From Tretioscincus oriximinensis (taxonomy: Eukaryota > Chordata > Lepidosauria > Squamata > Gymnophthalmidae): a DNA stretch of 64,000 nucleotides. The notes beneath the pieces were generated by a model. That model searched no databases, was not told the DNA's origin, and worked only from the letters and a program-made list of their open reading frames with translations. How positions within the stretch are numbered: position 1 is the stretch's first letter; each line of letters opens with the position of its first letter. Made by a program: the position numbers and the translations under genes. Below are positions 1 to 10,652 of this stretch, one piece after another. The DNA lies in the NCBI GenBank assembly GCA_022410635.1, contig JAJVDF010000650.1, positions 186,001 to 250,000 on the forward strand. Direction: 5' to 3'.

Positions 1-3000
1 ATCTTGACCAGCTCAAGATTTTATGTTCTCCCATCTGCAGTGACATTCAAAGGAATTGTGAAGTAATTCCTCACTGACTTTCAGTACAGTTATGTAATAA
101 ACTAGGGAAAAGAAGAAAAATTTAAAAGTCCTTCACAATATCAGCCCTTTCCAAATTGATGAGCCAGTTCTATATATATCATAATTTTAAAGCATTAGTC
201 CCCTTGTTTTACAGCCATCTTCTCACTGACATAAGACTCTTTTAACTACTAGCAAAACTGGATCCTCATTCCTCCTTTTGTTCAGTGAAAGCATCTCACA
301 GTTGAGGATATACAGGAGATGAAACAAAAATGTGAAATAAATTTTATTAGGTGCAAGTTCAATTGTTCTGGATGAAGTTCTGTGCATCTGACATCCCCAC
401 ATTTTGATAAAGAATACAAAATCATATCTTAAGTATGTTGCTTCATCTGCAGCAAACAACATCCAATATACTGTCTTTTTGGTAGGTATTTCTCTCTTGA
501 GTCACTTAATCCAGAAAGAAAGAACAATCTCTTGCTTTGGAAACAAACCTATTAAAAATTGTTCAAGCTGTTGTTTTCTGATGGATTCTCATGGATAATT
601 CCCCTTGCTAAAAATATGGAAGTTGTGTTTTTAAAAAATGTAGGTACGATTCCTCTGTGCTGAAAAACTCACAAAAACCTAATCACTTTATTAAATAATA
701 GGCTAGTTATGTCTCTTTGTGGCTATCCTTCATTACTGGGCCACTTTGTAGAGCCATCTATTTCAAGAAGCACAGAAGGACTTTGATCATGATGGATTCC
801 TATAACATGGAACTGAGCATCTAAAGGATCACACATTGAGAAAGATCAAAGATAATGCCTTAATAACTTAAAGATCCTACTCATCAAAGATTTGTTTCAT
901 TTTAATGCTTTCAAAGCATGATTTCATTTATTTTTAAACTAGTCAAGTAATCTTGAGTATTACTAACCAGCAGCACGATAACAAAAAATCTATTATTTTG
1001 TTTCCCCGGAGCCCAGCAGATATTGAAAAGTGATTTGTTGGACAATGATACCAAGATCATGAATGACTAACTAGGAAGATATTATGCCATTAGCCATTCC
1101 ATTCCGCAATACAGATCCATGATTTTCACTTTAAAAACATGTTCAACTGAACAGAACTTTGGAGATAACTTCTTCACAATGTTCAATAGTGGCCTTTATA
1201 GGTAGTGGAGTGATTATAAATTCTAACTGCTGAGTGATGGTGAACAAGATACACCATATTAGCTTACCATACCTAACAACAACAACAACAACAGTAATAG
1301 TAATAACAATAAAAATAATTGTATACATTGAAAAATCAAGATGCTGGTAAATATGCTAAGAATTACTAGATGAGAAGGATTCCTCTGAAGATCTCAGTAA
1401 TGTGGGAAATCGTAGACTCTGGAAGAATGTATTGTAATCAACTGTAACATTAATCAAGAAAACTGCAAATGTAATATTTTAAAAAATGTTTTTAGCTCAT
1501 TTTGTTTTATTTTGCTTTTAGAATGAAATGGTATGATCCATGATAGAAAATTTATATTTTCACCTGGACATGGAGAAGTTCAGGGGAAGCACCAGAGTAT
1601 CTCCTGACTGGCTCTTGAGTCATGAAATGCTCTCTCCCTCCTTTGGAAAGTATCAAGGAAGGGAATGCCACTGAATGTCAGTAGCAGAGGTGTGTAGGCC
1701 ACAGTCTTCTCAGTGGTGGTGGTGTGCAGGCCTTTCTTGGTTTGGGAGCAGTTGGCAGCTACCTGTGGTCCTGTTGATTGTTCCAATTTGGGTGTCACCA
1801 TTTTAGAGGCAGCTCTTCCAGTGGTCAGGTAACCAAACAGCTCCATGTGAGGGGGGCAGTCCCTGAACAGGCGATTGCTTGGAAGGCCAATTGCCAGTAT
1901 GAATTTACTAATAATAGATTATTGAGCTGTTTGTTAGACTGAGCAATCACTGAGTTTATACCCTTTCTAACATAACCAGAGCAACAGAATCTCCCCCACA
2001 ATGTACTTTTATCATCTGCAGCAACATCAGTGTAGATGGTTCCTATAGAAGGTATTTATCACATGGCCATATTATGATGCTATGAAATATTCATCTGGTA
2101 TCATTGCTTAATAATTAGTAATTATCAAATACAACCCAATGGTATTGTTTAATTTCTTTCACTGTATAATAAATGGGAATCATTTCACATGCCACTGCTC
2201 ATAACACAGTACGAGTTTGATTACCGCCAGGATATCACAGTCAGTTCCGCTTATTTCAACATCATGCCAATTGAGATAGAATCACATCATAATCCTGTTA
2301 AGTGTCACATTATTATGTATATTAATGCTACCTTGGAAGCAGCACAGAGATAAATTGCTTTACTATGAAAGAAAGATAAAGTACTTGAAAGGAATGAATG
2401 GACAACAGAACATAGAGTGGATGTGATCTCTGATAAAGAGGTAGTGAAGAAAAAGAGATAACAGAAACCAAGTGGAAAGAACAACCCTCTCAATAAATGT
2501 GGGACCTACTTAAAGTAATATCTGAAGATGTGAGTCACACAGGACAGATTTAACCTTTGAGGGTTTTTTTCCAGGTTTTGCTGCAAAAATGTAAAGAAAT
2601 TGCTGGTTTACTTTATATTTTATTTTAGAAACCTTTATATAGATTAGCCATTCCTTTACAGTAAAGTAGAGCATTCAAACAAGCTACATGTCATCTAATC
2701 CAGCATCCTGCCTTACATAACATTCCACCAAACTCTAAACAATCAGAGATGGTAGATACTGAAATGTCTAATCTTTTTTGCTGTCTCCTGAAGAAGATGG
2801 AGGACCCAACAACAAACTCAAGAGGCATTTCAATGGCGGATGTGCTGCAAAATATGTTCTGCAGTGTGTGGATGAGTGGACTCCCAGCACCCACAGAGGG
2901 GAAAACACCATCTCCCAGTTGTCATTACATAATGGGTGAGAAAATGGATGAAGGGATGGCTACCTCCAGCAACATCAAGATGGGAAGGCAAGTAGGGCAA

Positions 3001-3469
3001 ATACAGATCATCCTATAATCCGGCTTCCTCATTACTGTCTGAAGCAGGATAAAAATAACAAGACCAAGTGTAAATGCTGACAACCTGTTCTTGCTGTGGC
3101 ACAACTTTCAGCTTGTAAAGGTGGCTGACTCGAACACTTTCCCCATTTGCTTCTGCCAACTTCCCAAACCAACATCTTTGCTTCTGCCTACGACCTCATT
3201 GCTGGAATGCAGCTGTTGTTCCATTTCCTTGGAGGTGTTTACGTAGTAGTCAATTAAACAGATTAACAAGAGCATGTTCATGATCCATGTGTTGCATTTT
3301 ATTATGTCAAGGATTATTCTTCAGTAGGGCCAAAGAATGAAGATTGCAATGGAGAAAAGACGACAGAACAGCAGAAGATTTGAAAATCTTTTGTATTTTT
3401 CCCAGCAATGCATTTGATTTGTAATAATATTTTGCAGAGGCAGNGGTATATAATTATATAAACATGCCA
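1..3469. other. intergenic or intronic AT-rich DNA, no gene seen
   Basis: I see no convincing exon, RNA gene or recent mobile element. Open frames are short and lack splice context. The stretch at about 1560-1860 is GC-richer than its flanks and has an 88-codon minus-strand frame (1580-1846) that I do not recognise; it may be an old repeat fossil. Confidence 0.5.
1274..1320. repeat. AAC/AAT trinucleotide microsatellite
   Basis: A run of AAC triplets (about 1275-1293) grades into TAATAG/TAACAAT/AAAAAT units. It is a short, imperfect simple repeat. Confidence 0.8.
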
Positions 3470-4239
3470 GCAACTATTCAAAAAATTAGAGGGGAAGAAT
3501 CGGATTTGGAAAAAATAGTGAACAAAAAATACAAGGGGAGAAATCTTTAGTCGGAGTATTATATAAATTAATTATTAAAAACAAATATAAAAATGTTGAN
3601 AGTATAAAACAAAGGTGGTTACAGGATGTTAATATGACAGAGGAACAATGGGACAAATGGAGAAAAGAGTTATCAGAAATACATTATAACAAATTTATGG
3701 AAGTAGAATTGAAATTGATGACCAAGTGGTATAGAACCCCAAATCAACTTGCACACATCCTCAATCAATCGCCTCTATGCTGGCATTGTGGAAATGATGT
3801 GGGAAATTATGTGCATATGTGGTTTGAATGTAGGGAAGTTAAGATATTTTGGGATGAAATAATTCAGGAAATGATTAACATATTACAAGGGAATATCCCG
3901 AGAAGAAAGTAGGTTGTGATTTGTAATAGGATTACAGGAGGGATTTCTAGAGAGAATACGTATATATTGCAACAAGGAATAAGAGCAGCCCACATTTCGA
4001 TTGCGAAAGGTTGGAAGGATAAGGAAAAGTGGACAAAAGAGGGTTGGTATGATTATATGTCCGAAATCTTGCTTTTTGACTATCTAAGGGAAAGGAGGTT
4101 GAAAANATTAGGTATTTTAATATGTCCCCTATGGGAGGTTAAATGGAGAAATTTCCTTTCCTATGTGATATTTAATAAAATGGATTCACCAACGGCACAC
4201 ACAATATATTTGATTTTAGACTTAAAAAGGTTAACATGA
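3470..4239 (+). pseudogene. L1-type LINE ORF2 C-terminal fragment
   Basis: This is the C-terminal end of the L1 ORF2 protein, the reverse transcriptase/endonuclease polyprotein of a non-LTR retrotransposon. One frame runs from about 3490 to the TGA at 4237-4239 and is broken only by an in-frame TAG at 3910-3912. The segment before the stop carries the L1 C-terminal cysteine motif, C-x2-C-x8-H-x4-C, starting at the Cys codon 3778-3780 and followed by the aromatic-rich stretch typical of the family. The segment after the stop (3916-4236) is Trp- and Lys-rich, with WKDKEKW and EGWYDY, as in L1 ORF2 tails. Homology before about 3544 seems to switch frame, so an upstream frameshift is likely. The endonuclease and RT domains are absent, as expected for a 5'-truncated insertion. 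The near-intact state suggests a relatively young copy. Confidence 0.8.
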
Positions 4240-4352
4240 TTCCATCCGATAGCCCTGAGCCAAGGGGGGGGGGGATGGGCGGGAGGGGGGAGGGGGGAGG
4301 ATGGGAAGGAGGGAGGGGGAGGGTTTATAAAAAAATAAAAATAAAATAATAA
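4240..4352 (+). mobile_element. L1 3' UTR with G-rich tract and A-rich tail
   Basis: Immediately after the ORF2 stop there is a G-dominated purine tract (4264-4325, including a run of nine or more G), then an A-rich ATAAA/AATAAT tail. A short 3' UTR with a polypurine tract followed by an A-rich end is the known L1 layout, so this marks the 3' end of the insertion. Confidence 0.75.
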
Positions 4353-4444
4353 TAATAATATTTTGGTCCAGTAAGTTTATACATAATAAGTTTATAAATT
4401 TATAAGTAAATAGAAATAAAGACACTAGTTTATTCTCTCGCTGA

Positions 4445-4561
4445 AAACTAGTCTGTTCTAGTGATTAGAGTATCAGACTTTTATCTGGAAGTCTCCCGGT
4501 TCAATTCTGCCCTCCATGAAGCCAGCTTGGTGCAAGTAGCTGCACGATGGAAGACACTAAT
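4445..4561 (+). mobile_element. tRNA-derived SINE head (Sauria-like)
   Basis: The sequence resembles a tRNA gene with RNA polymerase III promoter boxes: an A-box-like TAGTGATTAGAG near 4459 and a B-box GGTTCAATTC at 4499-4508. It is followed by a CATGAAGCCAGCTTGGTG stretch like the post-tRNA part of Sauria SINEs. The RTE-type tail is missing; the next element begins at about 4562. Confidence 0.6.
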
Positions 4562-5205
4562 GGGCTGCGATGAGCTAATAACTGGAATAAAGCTATATTT
4601 TGGAATATAGCAATCACGTGTCTGTGCACAACACAAAGATATATTCCAGAATATTAGCAATCGCGTTTGTGCACATGAAGCTATGTTCTGGAACATAGCA
4701 ATCTTGTGCACAAATGCCTCCCTGCCTGCTTTCAGGGGCTGCTGCTGCCATTGTTGGAGGATCATTTGCCTCCTTCTCGAAGCCTATCTGTCAGCAGCAG
4801 CCCCCAAAAGCAGGTGGAGGGATAGAGCCTAGTTCTGGGTAACATTTTGGGATATTTTGGCAAGCTTTGTCCCAAAATGTTACCCAAAACTAGGCTACAG
4901 ATGGATGGGGCCAGCAGAATGCGGCTGTCTGCACCTCCTCTTTGCTTTGGAAGAATTTCCTAACACAGCAGTAGCTGTCAAAATGGATTGCACTGCGCTA
5001 TCAGGCTGCATCCACAGGGAGCCAATCTTTTCTTCNGAACAGGAGCCTGCCAACCCATTGGGCCTGCCATAGTCTACACTAGCATGTGGTTGGCAGGCTC
5101 CTATTCCGAGGAACAGATTGGCTCCCTGTGGATGCAGACTGACAGTGCCAGAACCTCCCTTATCTCGCTCTGATTGAGGAAGAAAATAGCTATGTGCACG
5201 CAGCC
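4562..5205 (+). mobile_element. multi-hairpin foldback element, copy A
   Basis: Non-autonomous DNA element made of consecutive hairpins with no coding capacity. In order: copies of a small palindrome like CTATATTCTGGAATATAG (4593-4610, 4640-4665, 4681-4698); hairpin 1 (4717-4748 with 4792-4821, core CTGCTTTCAGGGGCTGCTG); hairpin 2 (4825-4852 with 4870-4896, core CCTAGTTCTGGGTAACATTT); hairpin 3 (about 4991-5054 with 5089-5148, core GGCTGCATCCACAGGGAGCC). The block TGATTGAGGAAGAAA (5171-5185) follows, and then the end TGTGCACGCAGCC. The left end (GGCTGCGATGAGC near 4562) is less certain. The modules recur in the elements at 7345, 53374 and 55681. The superfamily is not established. Confidence 0.7.
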
Positions 5206-5770
5206 TAGGTTTCATGTTGCTTTCAAAAAGGATCAGCAATTCTTGATTCTGCTAGGATTTCAGCTTTTTTCTAGATGCATTGCAAGAGTTCTGTTTACAC
5301 ATGGAGTGGAACAATCATGAAGTTACAAAGAACACGGTGGGTATCCATCATGCAGAGGGGCTTCGTTCCCCAGGATGCAAACTTATTAGGGACTCATTCA
5401 CTGTGGGCTGTGGCATGAAAAAACTGACAAAATTTCTCCAGAAATCAGAAGTAATTAAAATTAATTACTAGGATTTGAAGTTAGGTCACTTAACAGGTTT
5501 GGAAATTATTTTTTTCATTGATTTTTCCTGTTATAACCAGTCATGATGGGGTGACAACATATGATCTCTAGGGGTTCTTAGCACATGCAATTTATTAATT
5601 GTTGGATGGAACCTTAATTTCAGTTTCATTCTTTCCTATAATTATTGCTTCTATAGAACAGCTCTGTTCTCCTGTTACAAACCCAGGCGTTTTTCCTCTG
5701 CTGGAAGCGAGTTGACGCGCTTTGCCTGACAGCAGACGCGAAACCCCGCCTCCACCAGAGGAGCAGCTAC
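5206..5770. other. no feature seen, CpG-richer towards the end
   Basis: No exon or named repeat is recognised. CpG density rises from about 5685, leading into the hairpin at 5771. Confidence 0.4.
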
Positions 5771-5840
5771 ACACACAGACGCTTGTGGTGAGACAGGCAG
5801 AAGAGAGGTTCTGCCTTTCTCACTACAAGCGTTCGTGTGT
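5771..5840. repeat. 32-bp near-perfect inverted repeat (hairpin)
   Basis: Left arm 5771-5802 and right arm 5809-5840 pair at 28 of 32 positions around a 6-nt loop (GAGAGG). The outer ends are ACAC/GTGT, and a GT/GC-rich tract continues to about 5858. The sequence AAAATATGGCAACCCTA just downstream (5860-5876) looks like a DNA-transposon terminus, but I cannot find its partner. Confidence 0.75.
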
Positions 5841-6186
5841 GCGCGCGTGTATGTGTGCCAAAATATGGCAACCCTACTCCCAAGAGAACCATTATACTTG
5901 GATGATACATGGTATAACAATAATGTAAAATATGTTCATCTGGACTTCACTTTTAGTGAGATACAGTTTAAGACCCTATTTGCATAGGTTCAGTAATTTT
6001 TTTTTAGGGATCTGTTACAACACATTTACAACACATTAGATGTGTGTTTCAGAACCCTTCAGGTCCATAATGAATTTGCCTCCTTAACTTTAAGATTATT
6101 TTTGCACTGGACCTTTTTCCAGATTGTATCTTGATTTAGGAACCTATCATACACATACTGCTGCAGATTATGGCAGGATCCACCAA

Positions 6187-6382
6187 GGGATTTCTTTGGT
6201 CTACATTGGCATATGGATGGCAGGTGCAGTAATGCCATTAAACACATCTTCTGACATTTCTACACTGGGCCTTGTTCCAGAATAGGGATGAAGATTTGTA
6301 TTCTGGAACAATACCCACTGTAGAAACAACCAAAACTAAGCAAGGAAATCTGGAAATGTCAGAAGATGTGCTTAATGGCATC
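6187..6382. repeat. older foldback element related to copies A-D
   Basis: Left arm 6232-6283 pairs with right arm 6299-6326 plus 6353-6381, with a 26-nt interruption in the right arm. The core TTCCAGAATA...TATTCTGGAA resembles the small palindrome of the copy A family. The flank at 6198-6225 (GTCTACATTGGCATATGGAT) resembles the GTCTACACTAGCATGTGGTT loop of copy A hairpin 3. It is probably an older, diverged relative. Confidence 0.55.
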
Positions 6383-7344
6383 GATGTAACTCATATTGAT
6401 GCCCTGTAAATTGAGCTTAATCACTACTGCAATATTTCACTTCTTCCAAATACAAATTCAATCACGAGAAGGAGCCTTTTTAACATTTCCAATTATGTAG
6501 TATGATTTGATCTTCAGATCCAACCCATTATCATTATGTTTTTTTCTGCACAAGAATTCATAATTTCTGGTTTGCAGCTTCCGATCATTCAGTGATTATT
6601 TCTGACAAATCATTTCTGTTGAGTAAATTATTATGTTAATCACCATCTTTGACTTTCCAAGACAACACTAGACCAGCTTGTGAAACATGTAAATATCACA
6701 CACTTTAATCTCTTTTCATTGTGGGAGGAGGTTGCGCCACAAAATCACAAAAAAGCACAGAGGCATAATCAATGTCAAACAAAGGTACACATTAACATCC
6801 AGCTATGTAATTACCTTGCAATTTAGGGGCCCTCATATATACGAAGATAATCTGACACTGTAATGTGGCTGAAATGATATTTCTGAAAACAGATGCTTTC
6901 CTTAGCCATCTGTGATAAGTCTGTTTGCAGTTCAATCCCATCCTTGTCTACAAGCCAAAATAAATAAAACATAAAAAAGAAATATTATGAACGCCACTGA
7001 AAAAAGAATTCTCATTAATGTTTCAATTGAATTATTGTTGCTATTTCCAGACATGCAACACTGATCTCTGTATTTTCTGTAAAAATCTAAAGTAGAACTA
7101 TTCCATTCACTTTCTGTGAAACAATTCATGGTTATGTTACATCTTATCCTAGAGTGAATTAAGGTCCAGCAAAAATGCTGACAGTACAACAGCAGCTATC
7201 CAGTGCTTGAATAAGGTAGTCAACAAATGCTCAATGCAAGCTAACAAACTTGCCAAATGTAAATAATCACCAGACTGGTGCAATTACTCTATTCATATAT
7301 ACATAATGCAAAATCTTTAGCTAGACAATTGAAAGTACATAGAT
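6383..7344. other. no feature seen
   Basis: AT-rich DNA without a recognisable exon or repeat. The 85-codon minus-strand frame at 6932-7189 has no recognisable domain. Confidence 0.4.
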
Positions 7345-7925
7345 ATGACATGCAATCTGGCTGGAAGGAGGGCACAGCTGAAGCAACGCGGCAGAGCCGG
7401 CTGCATGTCAGGAGAAGCCTTTTCCTAAGCCCAGCCAGCCATCTGCCTGCTTTCGGGGGCTGCTGTCAGGAGATTGGCTCAGCGAAGTGACGAGCAGCAT
7501 TAAGACATCCTGTCAACCTCCCCACCCATTCCTCGCCTCAGCCGAACCATTTGACAGCAACAACGTCCTGCTCATTGCTTCACCGATCCGATCTCCAGGC
7601 AGCAGCCACCGAAAGCAGGTGGAGGGCTGGCTGGGCTTAGGAAAAGGCAGGCAGGTTCCCTCATCAAAGCAAGGAGGTGACGCTCCACTGTCATCTCTCC
7701 TAACTCTCGCACCTAATGTGCACACGAGAGAGGAGGGGATTGGTTAAGAGATGACGGAAGTTGGCTGTGAGATGTCAGAGGTTCTCACCAATGATGCCTG
7801 ATTATCCCAGCAATAGTTTAGTCTGGGATAAAGGGCATTTATTGCAGGATGACTGCTAAAAGACGCTTAATACGTGTGCCCGAACTTCCCTCACGCCGAT
7901 TGAGGAAGAAAGTGTGCACGCATCC
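7345..7925 (+). mobile_element. multi-hairpin foldback element, copy B
   Basis: Same family as the element at 4562-5205. It holds a small hairpin (about 7349-7363 with 7394-7409) and a large one with 81-nt arms (7417-7497 with 7568-7648, 70-nt loop), whose core CCTGCTTTCGGGGGCTGCTG matches hairpin 1 of copy A. It then has CAGCAATAGTTTA (7808-7820), GATTGAGGAAGAAA (about 7899-7912) and the end TGTGCACGCATCC. The left end is not clear and may be truncated. Frames inside it (for example 7487-7747) are by-products of the GC-rich arms. Confidence 0.7.
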
Positions 7926-8229
7926 TAATATGGCTATTACTTTGAATGATTTATTAGCATTAGAAATCATATAGATTTGAGCCGTAGTGATGCCCCAGTT
8001 TTAATTCAGCTATAGCCCATTTTCACAATAAAAGATCCGACAGCAAAATGGCAAGCTGTTTATTTTTGGCATGTTCTAATTCCAAATAAAGTTATTACAC
8101 TGGTAAAGAATATTAAGTCAGTTGTCACTTATAATGTGGAATGTTCCATCACCCTGTTGGCATAGGAGCAGGGGGCAAGAGATATGCATACATATGTTGT
8201 GGGACTTTGAAGAAATACAGAAGTTTGGG
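7926..8229. other. no feature seen
   Basis: AT-rich spacer between two mobile elements, with no recognisable content. Confidence 0.4.
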
Positions 8230-8482
8230 AATGAGATTGGGAGATAAGCAACATTTTGGGAGAAGGATTTGCGCCCTCTACTGGCTTCAGCTGCAGCCAA
8301 TTCAGCTATTTGAAATATTGTAGTTTTTCAATCTACATTTCAAGTAGATTCATAAGTACCACCACTAATTTGGTGTGGANGATAGAATAGATATAAGCCA
8401 TAGGGTGAAAATTAACCTTGTAAGCTGCTCTGAGTCCTTTTGGGTGAGAAGAGTGGGGTATAAAAAAAGATTATTATTTGTC
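8230..8482 (+). mobile_element. Sauria-type SINE, body and RTE-like tail
   Basis: The body motif GCGCCCTCTACTGGCTTCAG (8271-8290) is shared with copies at 44.6, 45.1 and 49.8 kb. The tail reads GTAAGCTGCTCTGAGTCCTT, then GTGGGGTATAAA and CTTCTT-type repeats, as in Sauria SINEs whose 3' ends derive from an RTE/Bov-B LINE. No clear tRNA head is visible here. Confidence 0.7.
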
Positions 8483-9456
8483 ATCGTCATCTTCTTCTAT
8501 TTCTACAGGATTTTTTTTTTNAAAAAAAGAATATCTTTTTAAAAGAATAGGTCATCTTTTTCTTTCTTCACTGGTTNCAACCCTATCACTGAATGCTTAA
8601 TTTAGTACCTTTAGTACTGAGGCTCTTCGGAAAAGATTATGTCATTCTGCTTCCATGAAACTTTCTAACATTATTTATAATGCTGTAAAGCAGCATGGTC
8701 CAACCCGTGGGCTGCGGGCCACAAACGGCCTGCCAAGCCATTTTTNTGGCCCATAAAGGGGCCAGGCGGAAACTGAGTGCTCAGCAGGGGGCTGCCTCAC
8801 AGCATGCGCAGCGCCAGATTTAGAGCAGGGGTGGCAGGCGGCTGGCTGTTAATAAAGGTAGCGGGCGGGCGGCAAATTTAAATTTCTATCCCGCTCCCTG
8901 CCGCCATGCTGCTGCTTTGAGCGTGTTGCTGCCTCAAGCAGCACTGCCGCCATCAGCCGTGTCCCCACCACACCACACATCCACNGCACCACCCACCAGG
9001 CCCCCACCTCACCACCCGCTGGCATCTGCAGGGTGCCCACCATGCCATCCACCCACCGCGCAACCCACTGGCCTCTGCTAGGCCCACGCCACGCCACCCA
9101 TAAGGCCCCCACTGCGCCACCCGCTGGCTTCCGCCAGGCCTCCAACAGCCACATGCCGCAGAATCCATCACGCCACCNGCCATGCCCCCACTGGGCCCCC
9201 ACTGTGCCACTCACCGAGCACCTGCCACCCTGTCCGCCGGCTCCCGAGCAGCGCCAGGTTCTGGTCGCATCAGCCTCCATGATTTGCCGCTCTGGGCTGC
9301 AGCTGCAGGAGGCCCCAGAAGGAGGAGTTTCCTGCTGGGATTTCCTGTTGCAGCTTCTGCCCAGGGCGGCAAAACGTGTAGGCTGCTGCTGATGGAGCCA
9401 AGGGTAGAAGCTCCTGCTGGGCTGCAGTCCGAGGGGAGGCCAGGAGGTAAGCTACC

Positions 9457-9607
9457 TTCATTTCTTTTTCTTTCTTTCCTATCTGTTCCTTTTCTTTCTC
9501 TTTTCTTCTTTATTTCTATCCTCCTCTTCCTTTTTCCTTCCTTCTCCACTGCTTCTTTTTTTCTTCTCCTCTCTACCTCCCCTTCGGGCCTTCCTTCCCT
9601 CCTTGCT
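9457..9607. repeat. polypyrimidine (CT-rich) tract
   Basis: About 150 bp almost purely of C and T on the plus strand, inside the hAT-like element. Confidence 0.8.
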
Positions 9608-10189
9608 TCATATTTTCCCCATATAATCTGGCTTGAATTCTGCATTATTAAAATGGTTTCTGCTGAGCATATGTCTTTTATTTATATAAAAAATCACTTC
9701 TAATGTGGGTTGAGTTCTAGTTTTTCTAGCAGCAGAATGGTTCTCAGTTTTATTTCTGCCTGCTTTTCAGTGCTGCTTGTACAATTTAAGAACTCTCTAA
9801 GACTTTCACAGATTTAAAAACGACAGGTTAATCTTGGGGTGGTTGTCATGGAATCAGATATCACTGTCAGTCTTGATTCTGAGGAAGTGATAAATGCATT
9901 TTCAAATGCAAAAGTGAGAAAAAAGGCTTTTTTCTAAACTTTTGAGGAGCTTAGAAAAAANGAAGAAAAAACCCTGTTATGTGAACAGGGACTGAATAAC
10001 ACTTTACTGTTTACTGTTTACCATATTTTTGCATTCGAAAATATTATATAAATTTTTGACTTTCACATTTATGTGTTTTGTATTCATTGGGTTGGGAGCT
10101 GCATTAGAATCTGATACATTTTATCAGAAATCACACACGAAATATACTGGGGCTGGAAGTAAAAGCATTTGCGATGTCAATTCTTGAAA

Positions 10190-10520
10190 TGGCACGACAA
10201 ATGATGTCACTTCCGGAATCTGCTTCCAGGAATAGCACCCAGAGTGACATCACTCCCTGTCCTGCCACGGAAGTGACATTACTTCCTGTCCGGCCCCAGA
10301 AGTGGTATCACTTCCGTCCTGCCCCAGAAGTGGTATCACTTCCGAGTTGGGGCAGCAAGTGACATCAGGAATGTGAGGGCTAGAGTGACATCACTTCCTG
10401 CCCTGCCCCAGAAATAATGACAATTCCAGGGCAGTGCAGGAAGTGACATCGCTTCCTGCCCCACCCAGGAAGTGATGTTACTTCCAGGGTGGAACAGGTA
10501 GTGATGTCACTCTGGCCCTC
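10190..10520. repeat. minisatellite based on GACATCACTTCCTG
   Basis: Roughly ten variants of AAGTGACATCACTTCCTG followed by CCCTGCCCCAG-type spacers, with a variable period of about 30-40 bp and some units inverted. TGACATCA resembles an ATF/CREB-like core and ACTTCCTG an ETS-like core, so the array could bind factors, but nothing here shows that it does. Confidence 0.75.
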
Positions 10521-10652
10521 ACTCTCCTGCAATTATGTTTGATCGGCCCTCAGGTACAAAAAGGTTGGTCCACACTGCTGTAAAGGATTCAAGGATTAAA
10601 ACATCATTGCTGCCCATCAACAAGCACAAAGCATTTGGCTTTCTTCCTAAGG

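Larger units (their letters stand above)
8691..10577. mobile_element. hAT-like non-autonomous DNA transposon, 1.9 kb
   Basis: The element is bounded by inverted termini: it begins CAGCATGGTCCAACC and ends GGTTGGTCCACACTG, matching at 12 of 15 positions. It is flanked on both sides by the same 8 bp, CTGTAAAG (8683-8690 and 10578-10585). An 8-bp target duplication with CAG...CTG ends is the hallmark of hAT elements. Inside are a GC-rich block (about 8800-9450), a polypyrimidine tract (9457-9607) and a GACATCACTTCCTG minisatellite (about 10190-10520). No transposase is recognised; the long frames in the GC-rich block (8849-9703, both strands) are low-complexity. A related end, in reverse orientation, lies at 45612. 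Confidence 0.8.

Noticed and set aside
1580..1846. 88-codon minus-strand frame in a GC-richer patch
   Set aside because: No recognised domain, no splice signals and no second copy in the window; kept only as a possible repeat fossil.
4857..5239. Frames over the GC-rich foldback element, up to 114 codons
   Set aside because: They mirror each other on both strands because they translate inverted arms of copy A.
8849..9703. Overlapping long open frames on both strands, Pro/His/Trp/Gly-rich
   Set aside because: They lie inside the hAT-like element, are open on both strands because the GC-rich block is low-complexity, and contain no domain.
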